Source: Candidatus Eiseniibacteriota bacterium (GTDB taxonomy: Bacteria > Eisenbacteria > RBG-16-71-46 > CAIMUX01). Taken from it: a stretch of 64,000 bases of DNA. Of this stretch, positions 1-9,058 are shown one piece after another. The stretch is taken from NCBI GenBank assembly GCA_903844735.1, contig CAIMUX010000033.1, forward strand, positions 1-64,000, given 5' to 3'. The first letter of the stretch is position 1. Each line of letters begins with the position of its first letter. A program made the translations under genes and the position numbers. The notes beneath the pieces were generated by a model. That model saw only the letters and a list, made by a program, of their open reading frames with translations. It had not been told where the DNA came from and made no database searches.

Positions 1-1
1 A

Positions 2-352
2 CGCCTGCGGTGGGCGGAGGTCTTTGCTCGCCGCCGCTTTCCGCGGGAACGCGAGCTGCCCGGATCGTGGTGGAAGTACTACTGGCGGCAGGTGAAGACC
101 GCGGCTCTGGGCGATCGTCAGACCGAAAGAAAACAGCGCGCACTTCGCGTTCTGATCCTCCGAAGCAGAGCACCGCGTCCCCCGTGGGCCGATGTTCGCG
201 GCGGTCGCCACAGATCCATCCCGCCAACACGGGCCGTAGGTCGCGCCCGACGTCACCACCCCCGCCTGGGCGTCAAGACCGCCCGAACTCCGGCCGATGG
301 CCAACGGAGACCGGTCCCGGAAGCTGCTGTCAGGCCCGCCCGCGAGCCTTGA
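2..352 (+). CDS. Possible 3' end of an unknown gene (partial)
   Basis: One frame is open from the window edge to a TGA at 352. Its first third looks protein-like, with an aromatic/basic stretch GSWWKYYWRQV followed by a basic helix-like run. The last half is arginine- and proline-rich and less convincing. No family is recognised. A strong hairpin follows at 385-412, which fits the end of a transcription unit. A competing frame is open from 10 to 429 but is low-complexity. The call rests only on the open frame and composition, so it may not be a gene. Confidence 0.3.
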   Translation, partial: RLRWAEVFARRRFPRERELPGSWWKYYWRQVKTAALGDRQTERKQRALRVLILRSRAPRPPWADVRGGRHRSIPPTRAVGRARRHHPRLGVKTARTPADGQRRPVPEAAVRPAREP

Positions 353-384
353 TCAACAGAAATCGATCCATAACCAGAAGCGAA

Positions 385-412
385 CCGGCCCTCCCCCGAA
401 GGGAAGGGCCGG
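385..412. terminator. GC-rich hairpin, likely bidirectional terminator
   Basis: An 8-bp perfect stem (CCGGCCCT paired with AGGGCCGG) is extended inside by CCC/GGG around a CGAA loop. It lies between the partial + strand frame ending at 352 and the - strand OPT gene ending at 483. There is no T-tract, so termination is inferred from stem strength and position. Confidence 0.5.
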
Positions 413-482
413 GCTCGCCGTCGTCCTGACCGCCTAGGCAGCCGGAATCAACACCGTGCAGGGGATCTTCCGATCCACAGTA

Positions 483-2468
483 TTATTGGATCCCCAGTAT
501 CTTTAGGATCATCTCCTTGCCGTTCTGCCAGAAGGCCAGCACAACGCCCATGAGACTCTCACCCGCGATGATCCCCGATGCCACGGGGAAAGTAAAGTCC
601 TCAGATGCCTTCGGGTGTTTCTTTTCGAACCAGGTGCCGATCAGAGCACCGAGAAAGAAGAGAAGCCCGTAGAACCAGTGGAAGGTCCAGGCCAGTCCCA
701 GGCCAGCGGGGGAAGGGATCCACTTCGCCTGTTTCGGCAATACCTTGCTGAGAAGCGGCAGGATGATCCCGATGATTCCGCCGATGATGATCAGGTTCAC
801 CTTGACCGGTTCGAGCGACGAGAGGCCGCGGCTCAGCGCCTCCGCCACCGCCTTCCAGGTCTGGGCCGCAGGCGCGGGGAACTGATCACCGCCCAGCACC
901 GAGGCGTTCGGCACCAGGATGTTGAAGCAAATCACCGGCACCAGGGTTCCCACGAAGATCCCGGCGAATTGCGCGATGAACTGCTTGCGGGGGTGGGCGC
1001 CCAGGAGGTAACCGCTCTTCAAGTCGGTGAGGAGGTCGGCCGAGGCTCCGGCGGAGGCGGCGGTGATGTTGGCGCTCATCAGGTTGACATTCATGTTGCC
1101 GGGGCTGATCGCGCCGAAGGTGAGCTGCGTGATTTTGCCCATGGCGCCGACCGGCGTGGTGTCGGTCTCCCCGGTGACGCGGCAGGCGACGAGGGCAAGG
1201 GCGAAGGAGATGACGACAGCGATCAGGGTCTGCCAGTAAGGCATGTGGAAGGTGAGGTGACCCAGGACGGCCAGCCCGGCGAACCCGAAGACCTGACCGA
1301 AGAAAAACCACGAGGAAGGCGTCTCGATCGCCTCCATCGGGTCATTGGTCTTTTTCCGTCCGCCCGTGAACATGCTGCCGATACTGCTGAAGGCGCGTAC
1401 CGCGCTCTTCCACTGCATGGCGAAGGAGAGGAGCCCCGAGGTGACCATGCAGGCGGTGCCGGCCCAGAGTGTCCAGCTTACGAGGGCACGGTAGCCGCCG
1501 GCGGCCGGGACGTAGGTATGCAACACGCCGGCCGCATCCACGGTGCCGTGGCTCTGGAGCCAGGGAGCAAAGACCATCCAGCACAGGACACTTCCCAGCA
1601 GCATGCTGACGCAGACGCGCAGTCCGGTGATGGCGCCCGCGGCAATGAACATCGGCTCCCACGAGAACATCACGGTGCGGCCGGTCCAGGCCGGTCCCAG
1701 GACGCTCGTGTTGAAGCGGGTCACCAAGGTCCCGATCATGAATGGTTCGAGCTTCGGACTGATGAGGACCAGCCCATCCGTCCAGAACTTGCTGACCAGC
1801 CCGAAGAGCCCGGCGATTCCCAGGGCGCGGGCCGACTGCATCCCCTTGCTGCCGGTGGAATGCAGCGCGCGCAGTGTCTCGGCCGCGGCGATGCCGCTGG
1901 GGAAGCGCAACTGCTCTGTGTTGATCATCTGCCGCTTCATCGGGATAGCCATGGTCACACCCAGCACCGCGAGGAAGAAGACCCAGCCCATCATCAACGG
2001 CACCGGCATGGATTGGTTGTTGAGGAGGATGAAGGCGGCGAAGGCCGAAACGAGAGTCCCGCCCGTCGAATAGCCGGCCGAGCTGGCGGTCGACTGCATG
2101 CAGTTATTCTCGAGGATGGTCATCGGCGTGCGGGCGATCTTGACCTTGTAGAGGAAGGTCCAGATGGCATAGGAGAGGATGCACGCCGTGATCGCCACCC
2201 CGAACCCCCAGCCGGCCTTGAGGCCGATGTAGAGGTTGGTCAGGGAGAGGATCCCACCCAGGACCGATCCCATGATAACGGCGCGCCAGGTGAGCTGACG
2301 CATTCGGTCACCGCGGCCGGTGTAGACCTGCTCGTACCACTGCCGTTCGATCTCCTCCGGGGTTCCCTGGAACCCCTCGATGCAAAGTTTGTCGAGCTCA
2401 TCGGGGTTAGCGTGGGGGTCTGCCGGGCCGCCGCCGGTCGTCTGCGGTGGTTTGCTCGGATTGCTCAT
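483..2468 (-). CDS. OPT-family oligopeptide transporter
   Basis: A 661-aa integral membrane protein of the oligopeptide transporter (OPT) superfamily, expected to import peptides or metal-chelate compounds across the inner membrane with a cation gradient. The N-terminal about 60 residues are hydrophilic, with the stretch EEIERQWYEQVY before the first helix, as in bacterial OPT proteins. Many hydrophobic segments follow, with typical loops such as LTNLYIGLKAGW and IPMKRQMINTEQLRFPSG. Length matches the family. The ATG at 2468 has AAAGGAAC just upstream; an in-frame extension to 2522 lacks this. It is divergent from the MFS gene. A peptide importer fits the many secreted peptidases in this window, but the substrate is inferred. 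Confidence 0.9.
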   Translation of the reverse strand: MSNPSKPPQTTGGGPADPHANPDELDKLCIEGFQGTPEEIERQWYEQVYTGRGDRMRQLTWRAVIMGSVLGGILSLTNLYIGLKAGWGFGVAITACILSYAIWTFLYKVKIARTPMTILENNCMQSTASSAGYSTGGTLVSAFAAFILLNNQSMPVPLMMGWVFFLAVLGVTMAIPMKRQMINTEQLRFPSGIAAAETLRALHSTGSKGMQSARALGIAGLFGLVSKFWTDGLVLISPKLEPFMIGTLVTRFNTSVLGPAWTGRTVMFSWEPMFIAAGAITGLRVCVSMLLGSVLCWMVFAPWLQSHGTVDAAGVLHTYVPAAGGYRALVSWTLWAGTACMVTSGLLSFAMQWKSAVRAFSSIGSMFTGGRKKTNDPMEAIETPSSWFFFGQVFGFAGLAVLGHLTFHMPYWQTLIAVVISFALALVACRVTGETDTTPVGAMGKITQLTFGAISPGNMNVNLMSANITAASAGASADLLTDLKSGYLLGAHPRKQFIAQFAGIFVGTLVPVICFNILVPNASVLGGDQFPAPAAQTWKAVAEALSRGLSSLEPVKVNLIIIGGIIGIILPLLSKVLPKQAKWIPSPAGLGLAWTFHWFYGLLFFLGALIGTWFEKKHPKASEDFTFPVASGIIAGESLMGVVLAFWQNGKEMILKILGIQ

Positions 2469-2682
2469 GCCGGTCGTTCCTTTCTGGCCGGTAGCCGTGG
2501 GGACGGGCGCCATTCTACACAAGCTGTCTCAGCATGCCAAGCGAGAGGTTCGTCGGTCTTGCAGGAGGTTTGACGGCCCCGCGCGAGGTTTGTCGGCGAC
2601 GGATGGCGCGCCCCGCTGGACGGCGACCCTTCCGTGGCCCATACTCCCCCTCGTGCCAACCGACGCGGACAGGGATCATGGA

Positions 2683-3996
2683 GTGACGCCCTCCACGGGG
2701 GGCACGGCTCCCGAGGAGGGGACCAAGGCCCCCTCACGCTCGTTCTGGACCCGGTCGTTCTTCCTGGTGTGGCAGGGGCAGCTCGTCTCCTCTCTCGGGG
2801 ATGTCGTCTACCAGTTGGCGCTCGGATTCTGGGTGCTCAAGGTGACCGGCTCGACGGCGCTCATGGGAACCCTCATGGCTGCTTCGACCCTTCCACGGAT
2901 CCTGGTTGCCCCGTTCGCGGGCGTCGTGGCCGACCGCGCCGACCGCAAGTGGCTCATGACCTGGATGGAGCTGATTCGCGGGGTTTGCGTCACCCTCGTC
3001 GGAATCGCGGCCTTCGGCGGGTGGCTGCAGGTCTGGATGGTTTTCGTCGCCGGCGTCATCATCGGTCTGGGCGGAGCCTTCTTCGGCCCCGCGATGGGTG
3101 CCTGCGTTCCCGACCTTGTTCCGTCCGCGAAACTGGTCCAGGCGAACTCAGCCATGCAGATGGTCGGGACCGGCTCGATGATCTTCGGCAGTGTTCTCGG
3201 TGGTTTCCTCTACCAGGCGATGGGTGAGGCCAGGCTCTTTCTCTTCAACGGACTGAGCTATCTCTTCAGCTCGCTCATGCTGGTGTTTGCCCGGATTCCA
3301 CGCGTGATCCGCACCGGCGCGCCGCAGCATTTCATCGCGGATCTGCGCGACGGATTCCGCCTATCCTGGGACATGCGTGGACTGCGGATCTTGGTCCTGG
3401 CCGGTTCGGTGCTGAACTTCTTCGCGGTGATCGGGCTCGTTCTTCTGATGCCGCTGTTCGAGCGGACGGAGGGCTTAGGCCCAGCGCGTTATGGGGTACT
3501 GATGGGCGCCGTGGGAGTCGGGTTCTTCGCCGGCTTTGCTGCCGCCGCCCTCGTTCCGGTGCCTCCCGCGCGGCGGTTCCGCATATTCTATGCGTGCAGT
3601 ATCACCCTCTCGCTGGCCATGATCGCGGTTCCGCTGGTGCCTTTCCCGGTCATGATGGTGCTCAGCGTGGTGACCGGAATCAGCAACGCGATCATGAACG
3701 GCTTCATTCAGTCGCTTGTGCAAATGGCGGTTCCTGCGGACATGAGGGGAAAGGTATTCGGGTTGCTCGGGTCGCTCTCGACCGGCCTGACCCCGTTGGC
3801 CATGGCCCTGGGCGGCGTGTTGGCCGAATTCATTGCGGTGCGTCTGCTTATCGTCTCGTGTTTCGTGGTGACCCTGTTCATCTTTTTGCCACTGGCGTTG
3901 AGTGCCGACTTCCGGAAATTCATCAACCTCGATCCGGCGGCACAGGGTTCGTCGGAGGGATCGCCTCCGCATCTCGGACCTCTGTCACCAGGATGA
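2683..3996 (+). CDS. MFS exporter (EntS/MFS_3-like)
   Basis: A major facilitator superfamily permease of about 437 aa with roughly 12 hydrophobic segments. The conserved loop after helix 2 reads VVADRADRKWLM, the GxxxDRxxRK signature, and the protein resembles the MFS_3/enterobactin-exporter type of drug or siderophore efflux pump. The GTG at 2683 with AGGGA 7 nt upstream was chosen, since the membrane domain begins shortly after (FWTRSFFLVWQGQLVSSLGD); GTG at 2653 is an alternative, and the frame is open further upstream only as overlap with the OPT gene. The 3' end overlaps the convergent MutL-like gene by 74 bp. The substrate cannot be told. Confidence 0.85.
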   Translation: MTPSTGGTAPEEGTKAPSRSFWTRSFFLVWQGQLVSSLGDVVYQLALGFWVLKVTGSTALMGTLMAASTLPRILVAPFAGVVADRADRKWLMTWMELIRGVCVTLVGIAAFGGWLQVWMVFVAGVIIGLGGAFFGPAMGACVPDLVPSAKLVQANSAMQMVGTGSMIFGSVLGGFLYQAMGEARLFLFNGLSYLFSSLMLVFARIPRVIRTGAPQHFIADLRDGFRLSWDMRGLRILVLAGSVLNFFAVIGLVLLMPLFERTEGLGPARYGVLMGAVGVGFFAGFAAAALVPVPPARRFRIFYACSITLSLAMIAVPLVPFPVMMVLSVVTGISNAIMNGFIQSLVQMAVPADMRGKVFGLLGSLSTGLTPLAMALGGVLAEFIAVRLLIVSCFVVTLFIFLPLALSADFRKFINLDPAAQGSSEGSPPHLGPLSPG

Positions 3997-6838
3997 TCCG
4001 CGGCCTTCGTACCCCCACGCGGATCTCCGTAGTGCCGTCGAGCAGGGTCCAGCCGCCGGCATGGGCGGCAAGGACCGTGCGCACACCCACGGGAAACCGG
4101 CGTGCACCGAACCCCTCGGTGAGTACCAACGGATACGGTGGGGCCCAATCCAGAAGCTCGCAGAGCCTGGCGCTCGCCGCGATCACTCCGGCGACCCCGC
4201 CCTCCGCCCAAGCAACGAGCTGAGCTCGTGTGACAGATCCGTCGTGAACGACGATGGGTCCGGGCGTGCCTCGCGAGACACCTCCTGTGCCAGGAACGCG
4301 TCGGCCGTCCCCTCTTGCCGGCGAATCACCGAACACCAGAGTCCCCGCGGTCTCGTGTCCAGTGCCCCAGGCACCTGCCAACTCGATGCCGGCGCCCTCG
4401 ATGAGAGCTCCACGCGAGGTCACCTCCACCACCAATCCGGGGAGCCACGCGGTGACCTGCAGCTCCTCGCGGAGCGGATGGATGCGGATCGTGCCTTTCA
4501 CGGCATCGATGGCCTCGATGCGCCCGCGCCCCGGCGAGCAGGAAACTCTCGGAACGCCGCGTCCGACTTCGGCGGCGAGCCACTGCCCCTTTTCCACCTC
4601 CTGCCCCGGATGGCAGCGGAGGTAGGGAGCGAGCCGTTTCGCCGGGAAGCCCAGGTCTCGGGCGGCATCCACGAGCCAGGCCTCTTGTGCCATTTCCGGC
4701 CGCTCGCGCACGACGACGGTACCGTCAGGGAGAATCCGCTCGATGGTTCCTGTCACGGTCGAGTGAAACTCCTTGGACGAGAAGGAGCCGGTCTTGCGGC
4801 GGGCGAGGAGCGTGCCGGCCTCGATGAGGTCACCGCGCGTCTTCAGGAGAGAGGAAGCGACCTCTTCCGGGGCGCATTGCAACGCCGACGCGGGCTTGAG
4901 GAAGAACGGCCGTGGGAACAGACGGGTGCACCGGGCGACGACGGTCTCGCTGTGCACCGTCTCGCCCGCCCGAACCCGCACATCGCCCGCAATGATCAGC
5001 TCGCGGCGGAGGCGGATGAGCACGGGCCGGTAGTCCGTTGAGGAGAGCGTGGTGTCGGTGGTGGAGCCTGTGATGGCGTGCGTCATGGTCCCCGGGGTGG
5101 CGCCCGCGATGGCATTCGTGATGGTCCCCGGGGTGGCACCCGCGATGGCGTTCGCCATAGTCTCCGAGGTGGCACCCACGATAGCGGCAGAGATGGCGCT
5201 TGGCTGGCCGGCAACCGTGCCCGCCGTGTCTACAGTGGGCGGCACCCCTTCAGAACTCCCCTCGACGCCGACCCTGCTTTTCTTGACCGTCGATTCCTCC
5301 TTCCCGGACCAGCGTTTCGTCCGGCGGTCCCATCCCGTTTCCCGGCTCTTTTTTGCGGTACCCAACCGCTCCAGCGCCACACTGCGAAACAGCTCCACTG
5401 CGAGGTCCGGCTGCACGCTCGCCAGCGCGCCCAGGTGGGGGATCACGAACCCACGATCCACGGCCAGTTCGACCCGGTCGTCGGGCTGAAGTCCTTCGAC
5501 GAGGATGCGGGCGGCAACACCCGGCTGGGCGTGAGATAGAATTCCCCCGCTACCGATGACGAGGCTGTAACCGCGCAGCGATTCGGGTTTCAACGAGGGG
5601 CTGCGCACGGAGGCTTCGTCCTTTGCTCCAGCGTCTTCCGCCCCGCCCAGCACCGAACGGATCCTCAGCTCCTCGGAACTGCGATCGAGCGAGACTCCAC
5701 GCAGTACCTGTAGGTGGTCCCGCACCGCCTCCCGGATGGCCAGCGCCGCGACGGCACGCTCCACACGGGCTTCATCCTCCGTGGCCGGCAAACGGGTCGG
5801 GTGAAGCAGCTTCCCGCCGATCCGGTCCACCACTTCGCCGGGGTCCATGGGCGGGTCGAGCAGGGCGCAGATCGCTTCCACCCCGACGCGACGCAACACG
5901 TGAAGGATCGAGTAGCTCATGCCGAGATTGGCGCTCACGGTGCGTTGCACCACACCGTGCTTGGCGGTGAAGACATCCGTGGTGGCGCCCCCGATGTCGA
6001 TGGCCAGGATGCGCGACGTCTCCGTCTGAGACGCCAGCGCCAACATGGCGCCGAACGCGGACGGCGTCGGCAGAACCGGAGCGGCCACCCAGTCCAATAG
6101 CGTGGGATATCCCGGCGCCTGCGACATCACATGCTCCATGAACGTCTTGTGAATGGCATCGTGAGCGGGCCCCAAGTTCTCACGGTCGGCGCCCGGTCGA
6201 AGGTTGTCCACCACGGACACCGCGAACCGCTGGGAAAGCGTCTCGAGCACGAAGGACGCGGCCTGTGCGTTCCCGGCGTAGATCACCGGCAGCTTGGTCG
6301 CGGTACTCAACTTGGGCCGCAGTGCCGCCTCGTTCAGCATTTCGGCGAGGAATACCGGTCCTGAAATGTTCTCGCCGTCGAAGCCCCCGGCGAGGAGCAC
6401 GATATCTGGCCGCAGCGTTTCGAGGGCCTGCACCTTGCCGTAGGGTGTGCGGCCGTCATCCATGGCCAGGGTATCGAGTACGATGGCGCCCGCGCCGAGG
6501 GCGACCCGCTCCGCGCTGCGCGAGGTGATCGAGGTGACCAGTCCGGTGACGACCATGGCCAGTCCGCCCCCGGCGCTGGATGTAGAGAGGTACGGCACCG
6601 CCGGGCGGTCATCCGCCCAGAGACGGCGGCTGCTTTGGATCTCCAGCGCTGCGAGTGCGCGCTGCACACCGACGGTGACGTCCTCATGCGGCCGTTCCAC
6701 CGTCGTGGGCGACTCGGCGTGCTCAACGCGCCAGCCGGTCCCTTCGCGCAGGAAGAGCCGTGCCTTGGTCGTGGTGCTGCCGACGTCGGTAATACAGAAA
6801 GCGCCGAGGTCGGCCGGGAATCCCGGGTGAATGGGCAT
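3923..6838 (-). CDS. Enlarged MutL/GlmL-type ASKHA protein
   Basis: The N-terminal about 470 residues match the GlmL/MutL family found with B12-dependent glutamate and amino mutases. The ASKHA phosphate loops FCITDVGSTTTKARLF and ILAIDIGGATTDVFT and the family signature LLAGGFDGEN are present. The family is thought to help assemble or reactivate the mutase. Here the protein is 971 aa, about twice the usual length. A low-complexity linker (about residues 547-596) is built from 12-residue repeats (NAIAGATPGTMT type), followed by a beta-rich C-terminal region with barrel-sandwich-like phrases (KTRGDLIEAGTLLA, HPGQEVEKGQWLAAEVG). The ATG at 6838 has AGGGAGA 7 nt upstream. No mutase subunit gene lies in the window, so its partner is unknown. 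Confidence 0.75.
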   Translation of the reverse strand: MPIHPGFPADLGAFCITDVGSTTTKARLFLREGTGWRVEHAESPTTVERPHEDVTVGVQRALAALEIQSSRRLWADDRPAVPYLSTSSAGGGLAMVVTGLVTSITSRSAERVALGAGAIVLDTLAMDDGRTPYGKVQALETLRPDIVLLAGGFDGENISGPVFLAEMLNEAALRPKLSTATKLPVIYAGNAQAASFVLETLSQRFAVSVVDNLRPGADRENLGPAHDAIHKTFMEHVMSQAPGYPTLLDWVAAPVLPTPSAFGAMLALASQTETSRILAIDIGGATTDVFTAKHGVVQRTVSANLGMSYSILHVLRRVGVEAICALLDPPMDPGEVVDRIGGKLLHPTRLPATEDEARVERAVAALAIREAVRDHLQVLRGVSLDRSSEELRIRSVLGGAEDAGAKDEASVRSPSLKPESLRGYSLVIGSGGILSHAQPGVAARILVEGLQPDDRVELAVDRGFVIPHLGALASVQPDLAVELFRSVALERLGTAKKSRETGWDRRTKRWSGKEESTVKKSRVGVEGSSEGVPPTVDTAGTVAGQPSAISAAIVGATSETMANAIAGATPGTITNAIAGATPGTMTHAITGSTTDTTLSSTDYRPVLIRLRRELIIAGDVRVRAGETVHSETVVARCTRLFPRPFFLKPASALQCAPEEVASSLLKTRGDLIEAGTLLARRKTGSFSSKEFHSTVTGTIERILPDGTVVVRERPEMAQEAWLVDAARDLGFPAKRLAPYLRCHPGQEVEKGQWLAAEVGRGVPRVSCSPGRGRIEAIDAVKGTIRIHPLREELQVTAWLPGLVVEVTSRGALIEGAGIELAGAWGTGHETAGTLVFGDSPARGDGRRVPGTGGVSRGTPGPIVVHDGSVTRAQLVAWAEGGVAGVIAASARLCELLDWAPPYPLVLTEGFGARRFPVGVRTVLAAHAGGWTLLDGTTEIRVGVRRPRIILVTEVRDAEAIPPTNPVPPDRG
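5070..5177. repeat. 36-bp tandem repeat, three near-perfect copies, inside the MutL-like gene
   Basis: Three copies (5070-5105, 5106-5141, 5142-5177) differ at a few positions, with degenerate flanking copies on both sides. The 36-bp unit keeps frame and gives a 12-residue protein repeat in the linker between the ASKHA domain and the C-terminal region. Copy number may vary between strains. Confidence 0.85.
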
Positions 6839-7093
6839 CGTGAGATCTCCCTGGGGGCTCTCGGTCGCGTGTTCGGACTGGGCCGATGCGTGTTCCACGG
6901 GCGAGTGTAGGAGGTGCGCCCAGCTTCGTCCACGCGGATCCCCGGATGGACGCCGGCGCGAGTGGCTGCTACCGTAGGGCGCGGTGCCGGACCCGGCATC
7001 TACCGGCGTCTACCGGCGATTCGACCGCGGGTATTCGGAGGGCTGGTCTTTAGGGGGAACGTGCCGCTAGGATCGTCTCAGTCAGGTGGGCCG

Positions 7094-7750
7094 GTGGCCA
7101 AAGGGGCTGGCCGTGCGGACACCATGACACTCGGGCGCCTGTTGCGCACTGTGACCCTCGTGCTTCCCTTCTTGCTTCTGACCCAGGCCTCCTGCTGCAC
7201 CATCCTTGGGTACAACATCGGCTCGAAGATCGACGGAAAGACCCCGGCTCGGCAGTCCGATTCCCTCGTGCGGGCCGGGCGAATGTACGCGGGTCGGGCG
7301 ATGGAGGTGACGACCCGCGACGGCCGCGTGGTCACAGGCGCGTGCGAGGCCAGCCATGAACTCACCGGGGCGGAGTTGCGCGAACTCTACCAGGGGCTCG
7401 CCGACCGCTTTTCCCTTGCGCCCCGGCTGCCGCCGCCGGGGGACACGATGCTCGTTTCCACCGAAATCCGGCGTGGCTGGGCGCGATTCGACAGGTTTGT
7501 CCAGCGGGAGCCGCGGCCTGGAGCAGTCCTGCTCGACACCACCGGCGTAATCGAAGCCGTTTTCGGCCTGTCGGAAGTAGCCGCGCCCGTGACCATGCCC
7601 TTGTCGTCCATCGACCGGGTCCAGTGGGCCGACAGCGCGCGGCTGGACAATCCGCGTCTCCTGCTGCCGGTGCTGACGAGGATCCCGGCGAACCCCCGAG
7701 TGATTACCGTCTCAACGGAATCCGGCGCCCGCGAGGAGTTCCGATCCTGA
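7094..7750 (+). CDS. Exported lipoprotein of unknown function
   Basis: A protein of about 218 aa with a signal peptide (LLRTVTLVLPFLLL) and a lipobox-like TQASC, so probably a lipid-anchored envelope protein. The mature part has no recognised domain; it is beta-rich with phrases such as MEVTTRDGRVVTGACEASHEL and SSIDRVQWADS that recall small barrel proteins altering a surface or a regulator. The GTG at 7094 has AGGTGGG upstream; the ATG at 7124, immediately before the signal peptide, is the alternative. It is divergent from the MutL-like gene and sits alone. Confidence 0.6.
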   Translation: MAKGAGRADTMTLGRLLRTVTLVLPFLLLTQASCCTILGYNIGSKIDGKTPARQSDSLVRAGRMYAGRAMEVTTRDGRVVTGACEASHELTGAELRELYQGLADRFSLAPRLPPPGDTMLVSTEIRRGWARFDRFVQREPRPGAVLLDTTGVIEAVFGLSEVAAPVTMPLSSIDRVQWADSARLDNPRLLLPVLTRIPANPRVITVSTESGAREEFRS

Positions 7751-7994
7751 GAAGTCGAGCAGGTCGAAACAGTTCACAAGAGGACCGCCACGACGATCGG
7801 CATGATCACAGGAGTGGGGGGGGCGATGTCTTGCTTTTGTACCTCCATGCACCCCGAATCCCCGGAGGTGGGTAAGGTCAGTAGCGGGTGCCGTCACCCC
7901 CAATGCCTTCGCTTGAGCCGGCTGGGTTCAGGCCGCCGCGGATTTCGCCAGGCATGTGGCCCAGGTACTTGACCCGCTTCATTCGTGAAGCAGG

Positions 7995-8909
7995 CTAGCG
8001 TCCCCGCAAGAACAGCATCGCCACCCCCGCCACTGCGACCACTGCCCCGAATACAGCTCGCGGCGAGACGCGTTCCTTCTGTACAAATACAACAATCGGC
8101 AATACCAAGACCGGCACTGCCGAAATGAGGGTCGAGGCGATCCCTACCTGCGTACGCTGCACCGCCACCAGCGAAAGCCAGATACCGATGCCGGGGCCGA
8201 GGATGGTGGCGCCGACCATAGCCGCGATCACGCGCCTGTCCCGCCCCGGATTGATCGACTCCGTCACCCGCCTCGTCACGGCCGCCAGGGCGAAGGTTGC
8301 CACCATGGCTGCGAACATCCGCACCGCCGCCGCGGGGAGAGGCGCGATCCCGCCGGCCGTGCCCCCATTGGGGGACATCCCGGCCTTGGACATGACCAGC
8401 GCCACCGCTTGCCCGACCGAGCCGAGGATGCCGCAGGCGGTGCCGCGAATCCGGTGACCCCGGGGCGTCCCGTCGGTGGGGCGCTCCAGCACCACCCATG
8501 CGACTCCGACGATCGTGAGCGTCATCCCGGCCAGCTCGCGCCAGCCGGGATGCTCGTGCAAGACGAAGATCCCCAAGAGCACGGTGAGGGGCGGGGAGAG
8601 CGTGATGAAGAGCGTCCCGAGTCGCGGACCGAGCAAGTGCAGCGATTGGAAGTAGGCCCAGTCACCGAGCGTCAATCCGACCCACCCGGAGATGGAAAGG
8701 ACGAGGAGGTCGCGCGGCCGCGCCGCCACGAGCCACCCCGTGCCGAAGAGGAGAAGAGCGAGGCCGCCGAGCATCACTGCCGCCAGCGTGACCCGGATGA
8801 GATTCAGCCGGAACGCGCCGAGGTGCCGGACCACGAACCCGAACAGGATCGAGGTGCAGGCCCAGCAGGCCGCGGTGAGAAGGGCGGCAGTCTCGCCGAG
8901 GAACAGCAC
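7995..8909 (-). CDS. EamA/DMT-family transporter
   Basis: A 304-aa membrane protein with about 10 hydrophobic helices arranged as two EamA repeats, the drug/metabolite transporter fold. Typical features are the opening GETAALLTAACWACTSILFG, the glycine- and proline-containing end of the first repeat (SPPLTVLLGIFVLHE), and the matching second repeat (SAVPVLVLPIVVFVQKERVS). It probably exports a small metabolite or amino acid; the substrate cannot be told. The start is GTG at 8909 with only a weak ribosome-binding site, so the N-terminus is uncertain. It is convergent with the lipoprotein gene. Confidence 0.85.
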   Translation of the reverse strand: MLFLGETAALLTAACWACTSILFGFVVRHLGAFRLNLIRVTLAAVMLGGLALLLFGTGWLVAARPRDLLVLSISGWVGLTLGDWAYFQSLHLLGPRLGTLFITLSPPLTVLLGIFVLHEHPGWRELAGMTLTIVGVAWVVLERPTDGTPRGHRIRGTACGILGSVGQAVALVMSKAGMSPNGGTAGGIAPLPAAAVRMFAAMVATFALAAVTRRVTESINPGRDRRVIAAMVGATILGPGIGIWLSLVAVQRTQVGIASTLISAVPVLVLPIVVFVQKERVSPRAVFGAVVAVAGVAMLFLRGR

Positions 8910-8963
8910 CTAGCCCGCGCTATTCATGAGTGCTCGGCTGCGACATCGGGCCTGCCGACACTC

Positions 8964-9030
8964 ATCGCCGCCTCGGCCGTCGACACCCGCCGCCGCGTCG
9001 GCCGTCGGCACCTGCTGCCGCCTCGGATGC
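8964..9030. repeat. Short GC-rich tandem repeat, about 24-bp unit
   Basis: Three imperfect copies of a CGCCGCCTCGGCCGTCG-type unit lie just downstream of the M28 peptidase gene. The function is unknown; this may be simple slippage-derived repeat DNA in the 149-bp gap between two - strand genes. Confidence 0.5.
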
Positions 9031-9058
9031 CGCATATGCCGCGTTGTGCTTGCCCGGG

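Noticed and set aside
8964-9030. A CRISPR-like array from repeated GC-rich units
   Set aside because: Units of about 24 bp are contiguous without spacers, so it is a simple tandem repeat.
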